From an uncultured Lachnospiraceae bacterium (GTDB lineage: Bacteria > Bacillota > Clostridia > Lachnospirales > Lachnospiraceae): 64,000 nucleotides of DNA. The notes below the pieces were generated by a model, which saw only the letters and a program-made list of their open reading frames with translations, was not told where the DNA came from and ran no database searches. This document shows positions 24,479 through 34,422 of the stretch, in pieces (the stretch's first letter is position 1; every line of letters begins with the position of its first letter). A program made the translations under genes and the position numbers. The stretch is from assembly GCA_934352055.1 (NCBI GenBank), contig CAKRJY010000003.1, positions 1 through 64,000 on the forward strand. The letters run 5' to 3'.

Positions 24479-26566
24479 ATGAAGTTTAAGAAGATCGGGA
24501 CAAAAATGTTAGCGGTCATTCTGCCAATTGTTATTTTGGCAATGATGCTTTTGACAGCAATCAGTGGGTTGTCGAGTCGAGATATCATCAATAACCAGAT
24601 TGCAAGCAGAATGCAGGCAGAATTATCGTCACAGAGTGGAGAAATGGAACAGGATTTGCATACAGTGTCTGCTATGGCACAGGCGATATCTCGTGTGGTA
24701 TCCACTACATATCAGACAACTTCTATGGAAACCTACGAAAAAATGCTTGGTGAGCTGATTCAGGATAATGATATGGTATCTGGAAGTGGGCTTTGGTTTG
24801 AGCCATATGCATATCAGGCTGATGCAGAATATATGGGACCATATGTATATAAAGATGGAAATGAATTAGTTACAACTTATGATTATAGCAATGCAGAATA
24901 TGATTATTTTGCACAAGAGTATTACACGTTGGCTAAAAAATCAGATGGACCGATTTTTACAGACCCATATTATGATGAGACATCGGATAGTATTATGTCG
25001 ACTTGTGCGATGCCAATTTTAGTAAATGGGAAATACATAGGATGTGTGACGGTAGACATTCAGCTGAATGCAATTACAACCATGGTAGAAAACATTCAAG
25101 TAGGAAAAGCAGGAAAAGGTATGCTTTTAACGGCAGATGGTGTTTACATTGGTGGTGTTGATGAAGAAAAGATTCAAAAGGCTGTTGTGATTACAGAGGA
25201 TGAGGAAGAACCTGCACTTGCAAAGGCTGCCCAGACAATATTGTCTGGAGATCAGGGAACGACAAGCTATGAGAGCAGTAAGGGGCAAATCAATCTTTAC
25301 TATTCTCGTGTGCCGGCAACAAATTGGATTTTGATTATTACAATGCCAAATTCTGAATTGACACAGCCGATTTTACAATTACTTACAAGTCTTTTACTGA
25401 TTTGTATTATTGCATTAATCATTGTTACAGTTGTTATTATTTTAAATGTTCGTTCTATTTCAAAAGGTTTGAATCGTGTGAAAGAATTTGCAGGTTCCTT
25501 GGCAGAAGGTGATTTTACAGTTGAACCGCTACAGGTAAAGACCCAGGATGAACTTGGTGTCATGGGCGGCTCTTTAAATGCCATGTATGACAGCAACAAA
25601 GAAGTGATCGGCAATATCGCAGAGCATGCAACGGATATTGATGATGCAAGTACAAAGCTACATGATGCAGCATTAGAATTATCAGATAATTTTGCTGAGA
25701 TTAGAAAAAATATTGAAGAAGTTAATAATGCAATGATGACGACAAGTGCTGCAACACAGCAGGTAAATGCATCTACAGAAGAAGTATTATCAAATGTAAA
25801 TCTTCTTACAGAAGAGACACAAAAAAGTACAGCAATGGCACAGGAAATCAGAGGACGTGCCAGAGAAGTGGAAGAAAATAGCAACAAATCATTCGCATCT
25901 GCAACGACATTGGCAAAACAGTTTGAAGAGCATTTGGAAGAAAGTATTGAAAATGCAAAAGTTGTCAGCAGTATAGAAGAATTGGCGAATGTAATTTCCG
26001 AAATCGCAGAACAAATTAACCTGCTATCGTTGAATGCTTCGATTGAAGCAGCACGTGCCGGTGAGGCAGGAAAAGGTTTTGCAGTAGTTGCGTCAGAGAT
26101 AGGCTCTTTAGCAACGAATACAGCAGAGGCTGTTGGTCAGATCCAGAATACGATTTCTAAGGTTCAGGCAGCATTTGATGATTTGAAAAATGATGCTCAG
26201 AACATGCTAGGTTTTGTCGTAAATGATGTTACACCGGATTACAGCAATTTTGTAGAAGTGGCAAAACAATATGGAGAAGATGCCCAGTCTATTGAAAATA
26301 CAGCAGAGAATATCTCTAATATGTCAGATAATATTAAACAAATCATGCAGGAAGTGACGGCAGCGATACAAAGTATTACCGAAGCAACCCAGGATACAAC
26401 AGAAATCAGTGGAAGCATGACGGATAAAGTAGGTGTGGTCGCAGAACATGTAGACAATGTTTCAGAAATGGCGGAAAAAGATGATATCATTGCTAGACAG
26501 TTGACGGGTGTCGTTGCCCGATTTAAATTAAAAGATAAAGAACACGGAGAACAGGCAGATGAGTGA
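24479..26566 (+). CDS. Methyl-accepting chemotaxis protein with extracellular Cache domain
   Basis: The 695-residue receptor has a first transmembrane helix (about 8-30), then an extracellular double-Cache domain (about 35-295) with SGLWFEPYAYQ, FTDPYYDETSD and YIGCVTVDIQL, a second helix (about 300-325) and a HAMP region. The cytoplasmic signalling rod carries the conserved tip EIAEQINLLSLNASIEAARAGEAGKGFAVVA. It should sense a small extracellular molecule and control CheA; the ligand is unknown. No C-terminal methyltransferase-tethering pentapeptide is seen. No flagellar or che genes lie in this window. GGAGG precedes the ATG. Its stop overlaps the next gene by eight bases. Confidence 0.95.
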   Translation: MKFKKIGTKMLAVILPIVILAMMLLTAISGLSSRDIINNQIASRMQAELSSQSGEMEQDLHTVSAMAQAISRVVSTTYQTTSMETYEKMLGELIQDNDMVSGSGLWFEPYAYQADAEYMGPYVYKDGNELVTTYDYSNAEYDYFAQEYYTLAKKSDGPIFTDPYYDETSDSIMSTCAMPILVNGKYIGCVTVDIQLNAITTMVENIQVGKAGKGMLLTADGVYIGGVDEEKIQKAVVITEDEEEPALAKAAQTILSGDQGTTSYESSKGQINLYYSRVPATNWILIITMPNSELTQPILQLLTSLLLICIIALIIVTVVIILNVRSISKGLNRVKEFAGSLAEGDFTVEPLQVKTQDELGVMGGSLNAMYDSNKEVIGNIAEHATDIDDASTKLHDAALELSDNFAEIRKNIEEVNNAMMTTSAATQQVNASTEEVLSNVNLLTEETQKSTAMAQEIRGRAREVEENSNKSFASATTLAKQFEEHLEESIENAKVVSSIEELANVISEIAEQINLLSLNASIEAARAGEAGKGFAVVASEIGSLATNTAEAVGQIQNTISKVQAAFDDLKNDAQNMLGFVVNDVTPDYSNFVEVAKQYGEDAQSIENTAENISNMSDNIKQIMQEVTAAIQSITEATQDTTEISGSMTDKVGVVAEHVDNVSEMAEKDDIIARQLTGVVARFKLKDKEHGEQADE

Positions 26567-27482
26567 ACAGGAACACAAAGTCCTGAAAGAAGAGAGGAAT
26601 CGTAGAAAACGCGTACAACATATTCGGACAGGAATTATTACGGTTATTTCCGTTTGGATTGTGTTATCCATTGTGATTACCTGCATTCTTTGTGCAAAGG
26701 TTATTTCGTTACAAAAGCAGATTAATATCATGACGGGAGAATATGACTCTTCAACAGCGGTGGTATCCCAGGTGAACCAGAGCGCCGGTGATGCAGACAG
26801 TATTCAGTTAACACAAAATACAATGGACAAAGAGAATCTGGCAACAGCGGAGGATTTACATAAGGTATATCTGACGTTTGATGATGGACCAAGTGAAAAT
26901 ACGAACGCTATTCTTGATATTTTAGATGACTATGGTATCAAAGCGACTTTTTTCGTGACAGGCAAAGAAGATGAGGCGTCAAAAGCTGCATATCAGAGGA
27001 TTGTTGCAGAAGGGCATACGATTGCAATGCATTCGTATTCACACAAATATAGTGAATTATATGCATCCAAAGAAGCATTTCAAGAGGATTTTGAACGCAT
27101 TCAGAACCTGATTTATGACACGACAGGTGTGGAATGTCATTATTACAGATTTCCGGGTGGAAGCAGCAATAAAGTCAGCAATACCGATATGTCAGAATTT
27201 ATTAGCTATTTGAATGAACAGGGAATTACATACTATGATTGGAACGTTTCGAGTGGAGACGCAACATCAAGGGCATTTACTGCAGATGAATTAGTTGAAA
27301 ATGTTATGTCGGATGTGGTAAAATACAAAACGTCGGTTGTTTTATTACACGATGCAACAGTTAAGACAACAACGGTACAAGCGCTGCCGGCAATGATTGA
27401 GGCTTTACAACAGGCCGGAGCGATGATTTTACCGATTGATGAGGATACAACAGTGATACAACATGTCAGTATCCAACAATAA
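26559..27482 (+). CDS. Membrane-anchored polysaccharide deacetylase (NodB domain)
   Basis: The N-terminus is basic and followed by one transmembrane helix (about 27-49), then a linker and a NodB domain (about 100-300). The catalytic and metal motifs are in place: TFDDGP, HSYSHKY, RFPGGSSN, YDWNVSSGD and VVLLHDA. Such enzymes remove acetyl groups from cell-wall GlcNAc (PgdA-like) or from secreted polysaccharide, outside the membrane. The start overlaps the end of the chemoreceptor gene, and a bactofilin follows after 17 bases, so the three are probably co-transcribed. Confidence 0.92.
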   Translation: MSEQEHKVLKEERNRRKRVQHIRTGIITVISVWIVLSIVITCILCAKVISLQKQINIMTGEYDSSTAVVSQVNQSAGDADSIQLTQNTMDKENLATAEDLHKVYLTFDDGPSENTNAILDILDDYGIKATFFVTGKEDEASKAAYQRIVAEGHTIAMHSYSHKYSELYASKEAFQEDFERIQNLIYDTTGVECHYYRFPGGSSNKVSNTDMSEFISYLNEQGITYYDWNVSSGDATSRAFTADELVENVMSDVVKYKTSVVLLHDATVKTTTVQALPAMIEALQQAGAMILPIDEDTTVIQHVSIQQ

Positions 27483-27499
27483 GATACGGAGGAATGAAG

Positions 27500-28285
27500 A
27501 TGGGATTTTTTAAGGATTTTAAGGATGACTTTTCAGAGGCAGTCAATGATCTTGTTCCTGGAGCAGATGAATTAGATACAGAAGATACTGCAACAGATAC
27601 ATTGGATGAAGAGATTGATGTACAATCTGAATTGTCAAAATTAGACGGCCTGTTGGAACAGGTGACAAAGAGAGTGGATGGCACAGCAGAAGAGGCTAAG
27701 CCAGAGGAAGTAAAACGAGAAAATACAGTGGAGGATACAGTAACAATGGAAACAAGAGAAGTAGTGAATGAACCAGTTCGTGAGGCAGCACCAGCAATGC
27801 AGGTAACACCAAATCCTGTTGTGGCACCAACAGCACCTGTAGATGACGAGACAGCAATTATTACAGCTGGCATGACAATCAGAGGTGATATCGAATCTAC
27901 TGGCGCTGTGGATGTTAAAGGTGGAATTGAAGGAAACATTACTTGTAATGGTAAGTTAGTTGTTACTGGTGTGGTTCATGGAAACAGTACATCTTCTGAA
28001 TTTTTCGCAGATTCTGCAAAGATTGAAGGTGAAGTAAATACTTCCGGTACAGCCAAAATTGGTGTTGGTTCTGTTATCATTGGAAATATTACAGCAACAT
28101 CTGCTGTTATTGCAGGGGCTGTAAAGGGAGATATTGATGTACAGGGACCAGTTGTTGTTGATACTTCTGCAGTTGTTATGGGCAACATCAAATCACGTTC
28201 TGTACAGATTAACAATGGTGCTGTTATCGAAGGCTTCTGTTCACAGTGCTATGCAGATGTGGATGTTGAAGGTTTGTTTGCATAA
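27500..28285 (+). CDS. Bactofilin-family cytoskeletal protein
   Basis: Start set at ATG 27500, since GGAGG (27488-27492) is 7 bases away and only 1 base from the ATG at 27494. Residues 1-110 are acidic and low in complexity, including a Pro-rich stretch. Residues 115-260 form a beta-helical bactofilin domain of short repeats (GDIESTGAVDVKGGIEGNI, GKLVVTGVVHGN, GSVIIGNITATSAVIAGAVKGDI). Bactofilins polymerise without nucleotides and position cell-wall enzymes. The neighbouring deacetylase fits such a role. The long acidic N-terminal extension is unusual for the family. Confidence 0.9.
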   Translation: MGFFKDFKDDFSEAVNDLVPGADELDTEDTATDTLDEEIDVQSELSKLDGLLEQVTKRVDGTAEEAKPEEVKRENTVEDTVTMETREVVNEPVREAAPAMQVTPNPVVAPTAPVDDETAIITAGMTIRGDIESTGAVDVKGGIEGNITCNGKLVVTGVVHGNSTSSEFFADSAKIEGEVNTSGTAKIGVGSVIIGNITATSAVIAGAVKGDIDVQGPVVVDTSAVVMGNIKSRSVQINNGAVIEGFCSQCYADVDVEGLFA

Positions 28286-28299
28286 AAGAAGGTAGAACG

Positions 28300-28995
28300 A
28301 TGAAGAGAGTTTTATTAAAATTAAGTGGCGAAGCGTTAGCCGGAGAAAAAAAGACAGGATTTGATGAGGCAACATGTATTCAGGTTGCAAATCAGGTAAA
28401 GCAGCTGGTAGATGCTGGTACACAAGTTGGTATTGTGATTGGCGGAGGTAATTTCTGGAGAGGACGTACTTCTGAGACGATTGATCGTACAAAGGCAGAT
28501 CAGATTGGAATGCTTGCAACGATTATGAACTGTATTTATGTCTCTGAGATTTTCCGTTATGTTGGTATGGATACAGAGGTGCTGACTCCGTTTACTTGTG
28601 GTGCATTTACTACAGTGTTTTCAAAGGATGCTGCAAATCGTTGCTTTGCTGAGGGGAAAGTAGCTTTCTTTGCAGGCGGTACAGGTCATCCATATTTTTC
28701 AACAGATACAGCAACCGTACTTCGTGCAATCGAAATAGAAGCAGAAGTGATTTTACTTGCAAAAGCAGTGGATGGTGTATATGACAGTGACCCTAAGACC
28801 AATCCAAATGCAAAACGTTATGATGTTTTACCAATCCAGACCGTAATTGATCAGAAGTTGGCGGTTGTGGATTTGACAGCATCTATTATGTGTATGGAAA
28901 ATAAAATGCCAATGTATGTTTTCGCATTACAAGAGGAAAATAGTATCGTAAAGGCAATTTCAGGAGAATTTAACGGCACAAAAGTGACGGTATAA
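28300..28995 (+). CDS. pyrH: UMP kinase
   Basis: The 231-residue amino-acid-kinase-fold enzyme phosphorylates UMP to UDP with ATP. It shows RVLLKLSGEALAG at the N-terminus, IGGGNFWRG, and the uridylate region GGTGHPYFSTDTA. Length is standard. It is followed directly by frr, as in most bacteria, but rpsB and tsf do not precede it; a bactofilin gene does. Confidence 0.97.
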   Translation: MKRVLLKLSGEALAGEKKTGFDEATCIQVANQVKQLVDAGTQVGIVIGGGNFWRGRTSETIDRTKADQIGMLATIMNCIYVSEIFRYVGMDTEVLTPFTCGAFTTVFSKDAANRCFAEGKVAFFAGGTGHPYFSTDTATVLRAIEIEAEVILLAKAVDGVYDSDPKTNPNAKRYDVLPIQTVIDQKLAVVDLTASIMCMENKMPMYVFALQEENSIVKAISGEFNGTKVTV

Positions 28996-29006
28996 TGGAG
29001 GAAAAG

Positions 29007-29561
29007 ATGGACGAAAAATTAAAAGTATTTGAAGACAAGATGCAAAAGTCTTACAACAATTTGCTTGAGGAATATACAACCATTCGCGCCGGAAGAGCAA
29101 ATCCACATGTTTTGGATAAGATCGTTGTTGATTATTATGGTGCACCAACACCATTACAGCAGGTGGCAAATATCAGTGTTCCAGAGGCACGTATGATTCA
29201 GATTCAGCCATGGGAGATGTCTTTATTAAAAGATATCGAAAAAGCGATTCTGGTTTCTGATTTGGGCTTAAACCCAACAAACGATGGTAAAGTGATTCGT
29301 CTGGTGTTCCCGGAATTGACAGAAGAACGTCGTAAAGAATTAGCAAAAGAAGTAAAAAAACATGGTGAAAATGCAAAAGTTGCCATTCGTAATATTCGTC
29401 GAGATGCAAATGATTCTTTCAAGAAGTATGGAAAAGAAGCAGATGTATCTGAGGATGAAGTAAAAGAATTGGAAAACGAAGCACAGAAACTTACAGATAA
29501 GTATATTGCTGAAATAGACAAAGCCATTGAGACAAAGACACAGGAAATCTTAACGGTATAG
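29007..29561 (+). CDS. frr: Ribosome recycling factor
   Basis: The start was set at ATG 29007, five bases after GGAGG; the upstream ATG at 28995 lies before that site. The 184-residue protein has the RRF signatures: TIRAGRANPHVLDKI, YYGAPTPLQQVANISVPEARMIQIQPW, ..LNPTNDGKVIRL and the long C-terminal helix. It releases ribosomes from mRNA after termination, together with EF-G. A terminator follows 13 bases after the stop. Confidence 0.97.
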   Translation: MDEKLKVFEDKMQKSYNNLLEEYTTIRAGRANPHVLDKIVVDYYGAPTPLQQVANISVPEARMIQIQPWEMSLLKDIEKAILVSDLGLNPTNDGKVIRLVFPELTEERRKELAKEVKKHGENAKVAIRNIRRDANDSFKKYGKEADVSEDEVKELENEAQKLTDKYIAEIDKAIETKTQEILTV

Positions 29562-29574
29562 TCTTAGGATAAAA

Positions 29575-29603
29575 GGGGACACTCGCGTAAGTGTCCTTTT
29601 TTT
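29575..29603 (+). terminator. Rho-independent terminator after frr
   Basis: GGACACT (29577-29583) pairs with AGTGTCC (29590-29596) around CGCGTA, followed by seven T. It separates pyrH-frr from uppS. Confidence 0.92.
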
Positions 29604-29623
29604 ACAAGTAGAAAGGAGAACGT

Positions 29624-30322
29624 ATGAGTGTTCCAAAACATGTTGCGATCATCTTAGATGGAAATGGAAGATGGGCAAAAGCAAAAGGATTGCCGAGAAC
29701 AGCAGGACATACAGCAGGTGCAAAAAATGTAGAAGTTGTCTGCGAGGAAGCATACAATATGGGCATTGAATATTTGACATTGTATGCGTTTTCTACAGAA
29801 AATTGGAATCGTTCAAAGGAAGAAGTATCCGCACTGATGAACCTGCTGAATCAATACTTAAAGAACTGTCTGAAGACAGCGAAAAAAAATAATATGCGCA
29901 TACGCGTGATTGGCGATATATCCAAATTGGATGAGACAATGCAGGAAAAAATCAAAGTGTTGGAAAAAGAATCTGCAGATTATACGGGGCTGAATCTGAC
30001 GATTGCCATCAACTATGGCAGCAGAGACGAGATTGTAAGAGGTATCAAACGTATGCAGCATGATATTGCAACAGAACAGCTGCAAGTGGAAGATATTTCA
30101 GAAGAGATATTTAGCCGATATCTTGATACAGCAGAATTGCCGGATCCTGACTTGATGATTCGTACCAGCGGAGAACAGCGTTTGTCTAATTACTTGTTGT
30201 GGCAGTTAGCCTATGCAGAGTTTTATTTTACCCCGGTTGCCTGGCCGGATTTCCATGGAGAAGAATTAAGAAAAGCTGTGGAAGCATATGAAAACAGAGA
30301 TCGAAGATACGGAAAGGTTTAA
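29624..30322 (+). CDS. uppS: Isoprenyl transferase (undecaprenyl diphosphate synthase)
   Basis: The 232-residue cis-prenyltransferase makes the C55 lipid carrier for wall synthesis. It shows HVAIILDGNGRWAKAKG with the catalytic Asp, TLYAFSTENW, and the C-terminal LMIRTSGEQRLSNYLLWQLAYAE. It opens the uppS-cdsA-dxr-rseP-ispG-polC cluster typical of Firmicutes. AAAGGAG precedes the ATG. Confidence 0.96.
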   Translation: MSVPKHVAIILDGNGRWAKAKGLPRTAGHTAGAKNVEVVCEEAYNMGIEYLTLYAFSTENWNRSKEEVSALMNLLNQYLKNCLKTAKKNNMRIRVIGDISKLDETMQEKIKVLEKESADYTGLNLTIAINYGSRDEIVRGIKRMQHDIATEQLQVEDISEEIFSRYLDTAELPDPDLMIRTSGEQRLSNYLLWQLAYAEFYFTPVAWPDFHGEELRKAVEAYENRDRRYGKV

Positions 30323-30333
30323 GAGGTTTTACT

Positions 30334-31134
30334 ATGTTTAAGACAAGATTAATCAGTGGCATTGTGTTGGTTGCAATTGCACTGGTGGTAATTATTACCG
30401 GAGGAAATGTATTACTTTCAGTGATGGGAATCATTTCCCTGATTGGTATGTTTGAACTATACCGGGTATTTCAGATAGAAAAGTCAGCGGCGGGCATTGT
30501 TGGTTATGTTGCAGCCATCGCTTTTTATCTGAATTTGTATTTTAGATTTATAGCAGACCCTATGGTTTTGCCATTGTTATTTATGATAGTGTTGTTGGCT
30601 GTCTATGTGTTTTCTTATCCAAAATATAAGGCAGATCAAATTATGGCATGTTTTTTTGCCTTATTTTATGTGGCAGTCATGTTATCCTTCATCTATCAGA
30701 CAAGAATGCTTGATGGTGGAAAATACTTAGTATGGTTGATTTTCCTTTGTTCCTGGGGAAGTGATACCTGTGCCTATTGCGTTGGCATGTTGATTGGAAA
30801 ACATAAAATGTCACCAATACTGAGTCCGAAAAAGTCAATCGAAGGTGCGGTAGGTGGTGTTGTAGGCGCTGCACTTTTGACCGCATTGTATGTTTCTGTT
30901 TTCCGCAGTCAATTAGGAATTACAATGACAGAAGTGTGGATTTTAGCAGGGGTGAGTGCCATTGGTGCACTGATTTCTATGGTGGGTGACTTGGCAGCAT
31001 CTGCAATCAAACGTAATTATGATATTAAAGACTATGGGAAATTAATTCCGGGGCATGGTGGTATCTTAGACCGTTTTGACAGCGTCATTATTACAGCACC
31101 AATTATTTTCTTTTTGGCATCCAAAGTATTGTAG
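30334..31134 (+). CDS. cdsA: Phosphatidate cytidylyltransferase
   Basis: The 266-residue membrane enzyme makes CDP-diacylglycerol from phosphatidic acid and CTP. Several hydrophobic segments are followed by the family signature near the C-terminus: DLAASAIKRNYDIKDYGKLIPGHGGILDRFDS in sequence, quoted here only by its pieces KRNYDIKDYG, PGHGG and DRFDS. It starts 12 bases after uppS and is probably co-transcribed with it. Confidence 0.95.
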   Translation: MFKTRLISGIVLVAIALVVIITGGNVLLSVMGIISLIGMFELYRVFQIEKSAAGIVGYVAAIAFYLNLYFRFIADPMVLPLLFMIVLLAVYVFSYPKYKADQIMACFFALFYVAVMLSFIYQTRMLDGGKYLVWLIFLCSWGSDTCAYCVGMLIGKHKMSPILSPKKSIEGAVGGVVGAALLTALYVSVFRSQLGITMTEVWILAGVSAIGALISMVGDLAASAIKRNYDIKDYGKLIPGHGGILDRFDSVIITAPIIFFLASKVL

Positions 31135-31145
31135 GAGAGTAGCAT

Positions 31146-32291
31146 ATGAAAAAAATAGCAATTCTTGGTTCCACAGGCTCTATTGGAACACAGACACTTG
31201 ATATTGTAGATCAGAATCAAGACGATTTACAGGTAGTTGCCTTGGCGGCGGGAAGTAATATTACACTTTTAGAGCAACAGGCAAGAAAATATAAACCGCT
31301 TTTAGTAGCCGTATGGGATGAAGAGCGTGCGAACGAACTAAAACAAAAATTGGCAGATACGCAGATTACGGTTGCAAGTGGTATGGATGGTCTGCTTGCT
31401 GTTGCAACGATTCCGGAATCAGAAATACTGGTAACGGCTATTGTGGGTATGCTTGGTATTCGTCCGACTATTGCCGCGATAGAAGCTGGTAAAGATATTG
31501 CACTTGCGAATAAAGAGACCATGGTTACGGCAGGTCATATTATTATTCCGTTGGCAAAAAAATGTGGTGTGTCGATTTTACCGGTAGACAGTGAACACAG
31601 TGCGATTTTCCAGTCCTTAAATGGTGAACGTCAGAATAAGATAAAAAAGATTCTTTTGACAGCATCGGGAGGACCATTCCGTGGCAAAACATACGAAGCA
31701 TTGGAAAATGTAACACTTGAGGACGCATTGAAACATCCGAATTGGAGTATGGGAAGAAAAATTACAATTGATTCTGCAACAATGGTCAATAAAGGGTTAG
31801 AAGTAATGGAAGCAAAATGGCTTTTTGATGTCACACCATCACAGATTGAAGTTGTTGTGCATCCACAAAGTATTTTGCATTCGGCAGTTATGTTTGAAGA
31901 TGGCGCAGTGATTGGTCAAATGGGAACACCGGATATGCGCTTGCCAATTTTGTATGCATTATTTTACCCAGAACGTCGTATGCTTTATGCAGAGGAGTTA
32001 GATCTTTTCGCCATTGGCAATCTGACCTTTGAAAGACCGGATCGTGAGACATTTTATGGACTGTCTTTAGCGTATGATGCGCTGGATGCAGGCGGCAATG
32101 TACCGACGGTATACAATGCGGCCAATGAGCGTGCTGTTGCAAAATTTTTAGATAGAAAAATTTCATTTGTACAAATTCCGGAAATTATTGCAAGCAGTAT
32201 GGAAGAAGTGTATTACAAAGAAAATCCAACATTGGAAGAGATTTTAGATACAGAAGCAACAACATATGAATATATAGAGAGTCGGTGGTAA
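31146..32291 (+). CDS. dxr: 1-deoxy-D-xylulose-5-phosphate reductoisomerase
   Basis: The 381-residue enzyme makes MEP in the non-mevalonate isoprenoid pathway. It shows the NADPH loop GSTGSIGTQTLDIV, ALANKETMV, the metal and substrate site PVDSEHSAIFQ, and KITIDSATMVNKGLEVMEA. Length and order match the family. Together with ispG nearby it shows that this organism uses the MEP pathway to supply uppS. Confidence 0.97.
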   Translation: MKKIAILGSTGSIGTQTLDIVDQNQDDLQVVALAAGSNITLLEQQARKYKPLLVAVWDEERANELKQKLADTQITVASGMDGLLAVATIPESEILVTAIVGMLGIRPTIAAIEAGKDIALANKETMVTAGHIIIPLAKKCGVSILPVDSEHSAIFQSLNGERQNKIKKILLTASGGPFRGKTYEALENVTLEDALKHPNWSMGRKITIDSATMVNKGLEVMEAKWLFDVTPSQIEVVVHPQSILHSAVMFEDGAVIGQMGTPDMRLPILYALFYPERRMLYAEELDLFAIGNLTFERPDRETFYGLSLAYDALDAGGNVPTVYNAANERAVAKFLDRKISFVQIPEIIASSMEEVYYKENPTLEEILDTEATTYEYIESRW

Positions 32292-32292
32292 A

Positions 32293-33327
32293 TTGAGTAT
32301 TATTCTTGCAATTATCATTTTTAGTTTAATCATTATTTTTCACGAACTGGGACATTTTTTGGTTGCAAAAAAGTGTGATGTGAAGGTGAATGAATTTTGT
32401 CTGGGCTTAGGACCTACGCTTTTACATTTCACCAAAGGAGAAACCACATATTCTTTGAAATTATTTCCATTTGGTGGTGCCTGTATGATGGAAGGTGAGG
32501 ATGAGGAGAGTAAGGATGACCGTGCCTTTAATCATAAGCCGCTCTTACAACGCATTGCTATTGTTGCGGCAGGACCACTGTTTAATTTCATTTTAGCCTA
32601 TGTGTTGTCGGTGTTTTTGATAGGTGCGATGGGGTATGATGTACCAACGCTCGCTGGCGTGATAGAGGGATCTTCCGCAGAGGAGGAAGGTCTTGCTGCA
32701 GGAGATACGATTATCGCATTGAATCATTATCGTGTTCACTTTTATCAGGAAATCAGTGTTTATTCCTTCTTTCATCCGGGTGAAACGATGAATGTGACTT
32801 ATGAAAGAGATGGAAAGGAATACCAAGCGCAGATTACACCAAAGTATAGTGAAGAAGCGGGACGTTATCTCCTGGGATTGCAAGGGGATTATACGCGTGT
32901 TCGTGGAAATGTTCCGACAACACTTGCTTATGGATTTTATGAGATGAAGTATCAGGTATATGCAACTTTTCAGAGCTTGAAAATGCTTGTGACCGGTCAA
33001 TTATCAGTAAATGATATGTCGGGCCCTGTTGGTATCGTGAAAACAATTGGTGATACGTATGATGAATCGGTAAGTTCGGGAGCTTTTTATGTCGCAATGA
33101 ATATGATAAACATTGCCATCCTATTGTCTGCAAACCTTGGTGTCATGAATTTACTGCCAATACCTGCATTGGATGGAGGAAGACTTTTGTTCTTTTTCGT
33201 GGAAGCAATACGAGGCAGAAAAATGAATGAAGAAATCGAAGGAAGAATTCATTTGGTTGGCTTTATGTTGCTCATGATTCTGATGGTGGTTGTTATGTTT
33301 AATGATATTCAGAAATTGTTCGTATAG
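32293..33327 (+). CDS. rseP: RIP metalloprotease RseP (site-2 protease)
   Basis: Starts with TTG one base after the dxr stop, preceded by GGTGG inside the dxr end. The 344-residue membrane protease has the zinc motif HELGH at 17-21 in the first helix, a PDZ-like domain (about 115-200), and NLLPIPALDGGRLL in a later helix. It cleaves membrane-embedded substrates such as anti-sigma factors or signal-peptide remnants. The place in the cluster is conserved in clostridia. Confidence 0.95.
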   Translation: MSIILAIIIFSLIIIFHELGHFLVAKKCDVKVNEFCLGLGPTLLHFTKGETTYSLKLFPFGGACMMEGEDEESKDDRAFNHKPLLQRIAIVAAGPLFNFILAYVLSVFLIGAMGYDVPTLAGVIEGSSAEEEGLAAGDTIIALNHYRVHFYQEISVYSFFHPGETMNVTYERDGKEYQAQITPKYSEEAGRYLLGLQGDYTRVRGNVPTTLAYGFYEMKYQVYATFQSLKMLVTGQLSVNDMSGPVGIVKTIGDTYDESVSSGAFYVAMNMINIAILLSANLGVMNLLPIPALDGGRLLFFFVEAIRGRKMNEEIEGRIHLVGFMLLMILMVVVMFNDIQKLFV

Positions 33328-33339
33328 GAGGGAGTTTTG

Positions 33340-34395
33340 ATGGAACGTAAGATAACAAAAGAAATTAAAATTGGTGATCGTGTGATTGGTGGCGGACATC
33401 CAATTCTAATCCAATCTATGACGAATACAAAAACGGAAGATGTAGAGGCTACCGTAGCGCAGATCAGACAGCTGACAAAGGCCGGATGCGATATTATCCG
33501 CTGCGCAGTTCCAACAATGGAGGCAGCCGAGGCGCTTCGTGAAATCAAAAAACAGGTAGAAATACCGGTGGTTGCAGATATCCATTTTGATTATCGGCTT
33601 GCTATTGCAGCGATGGAAAATGGCGCAGATAAGATTCGCATCAATCCCGGTAATATCGGTTCTATGGAACGCATCAAAGCTGTGGTTGATGTTGCAAAAG
33701 AGCGTAATATACCAATTCGTGTCGGTGTGAACAGTGGCTCTTTGGAAAAAGATTTGGTAGAAAAATACCATGGTGTAACCGCAGAAGGTATTGTAGAAAG
33801 TGCGCTTGATAAGGTTCATATCATTGAAAATCTGGGATATGATAATCTGGTCATCAGTATTAAGTCGTCGGATGTTTTAATGTGTGTAAAAGCACATGAA
33901 CTTATTTCTACGCAGACAGACTATCCACTACATGTAGGAATCACAGAGTCCGGAACGCTTACAAGTGGTAATATCAAATCATCCATTGGTCTTGGCTTGA
34001 TTTTACATCAAGGCATTGGAGATACCATCCGTGTGTCATTGACAGGAGATCCCTTAGAAGAAATCAAATCAGCAAAATTGATTCTTCGCACACTGGGCTT
34101 GCGTCAGGGCGGTATTGAGGTGGTGTCATGCCCAACGTGTGGACGGACACAGATTGATTTGATAGGTCTTGCAAACCGTGTAGAAAATCTTGTGGCAGAA
34201 TATCCATTAGATATCAAAGTGGCTGTTATGGGATGCGTTGTCAATGGACCGGGGGAAGCAAAAGAGGCAGATCTTGGTGTTGCAGGAGGTATCGGAGAAG
34301 GACTCTTAATCAAGCATGGAGAAGTAGTGAAAAAGATGCCGGAAGATGAATTGCTTATGGCGTTAAAATACGAATTAGATCATTGGGGGGAGTAA
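33340..34395 (+). CDS. ispG: (E)-4-hydroxy-3-methylbut-2-enyl-diphosphate synthase
   Basis: The start was set at ATG 33340, seven bases after GGAGGG, in preference to the adjacent TTG. The 351-residue iron-sulfur enzyme catalyses the penultimate MEP-pathway step. The TIM-barrel begins with the IGGGHPILIQSMTNTKT region, and the Fe-S cysteines appear in SCPTCGRTQ and MGCVVNGPGEAKEAD. Length fits the bacterial short form. Confidence 0.97.
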   Translation: MERKITKEIKIGDRVIGGGHPILIQSMTNTKTEDVEATVAQIRQLTKAGCDIIRCAVPTMEAAEALREIKKQVEIPVVADIHFDYRLAIAAMENGADKIRINPGNIGSMERIKAVVDVAKERNIPIRVGVNSGSLEKDLVEKYHGVTAEGIVESALDKVHIIENLGYDNLVISIKSSDVLMCVKAHELISTQTDYPLHVGITESGTLTSGNIKSSIGLGLILHQGIGDTIRVSLTGDPLEEIKSAKLILRTLGLRQGGIEVVSCPTCGRTQIDLIGLANRVENLVAEYPLDIKVAVMGCVVNGPGEAKEADLGVAGGIGEGLLIKHGEVVKKMPEDELLMALKYELDHWGE

Positions 34396-34422
34396 CATCC
34401 CCTCTGGTTGGAGTGAAGCAGA

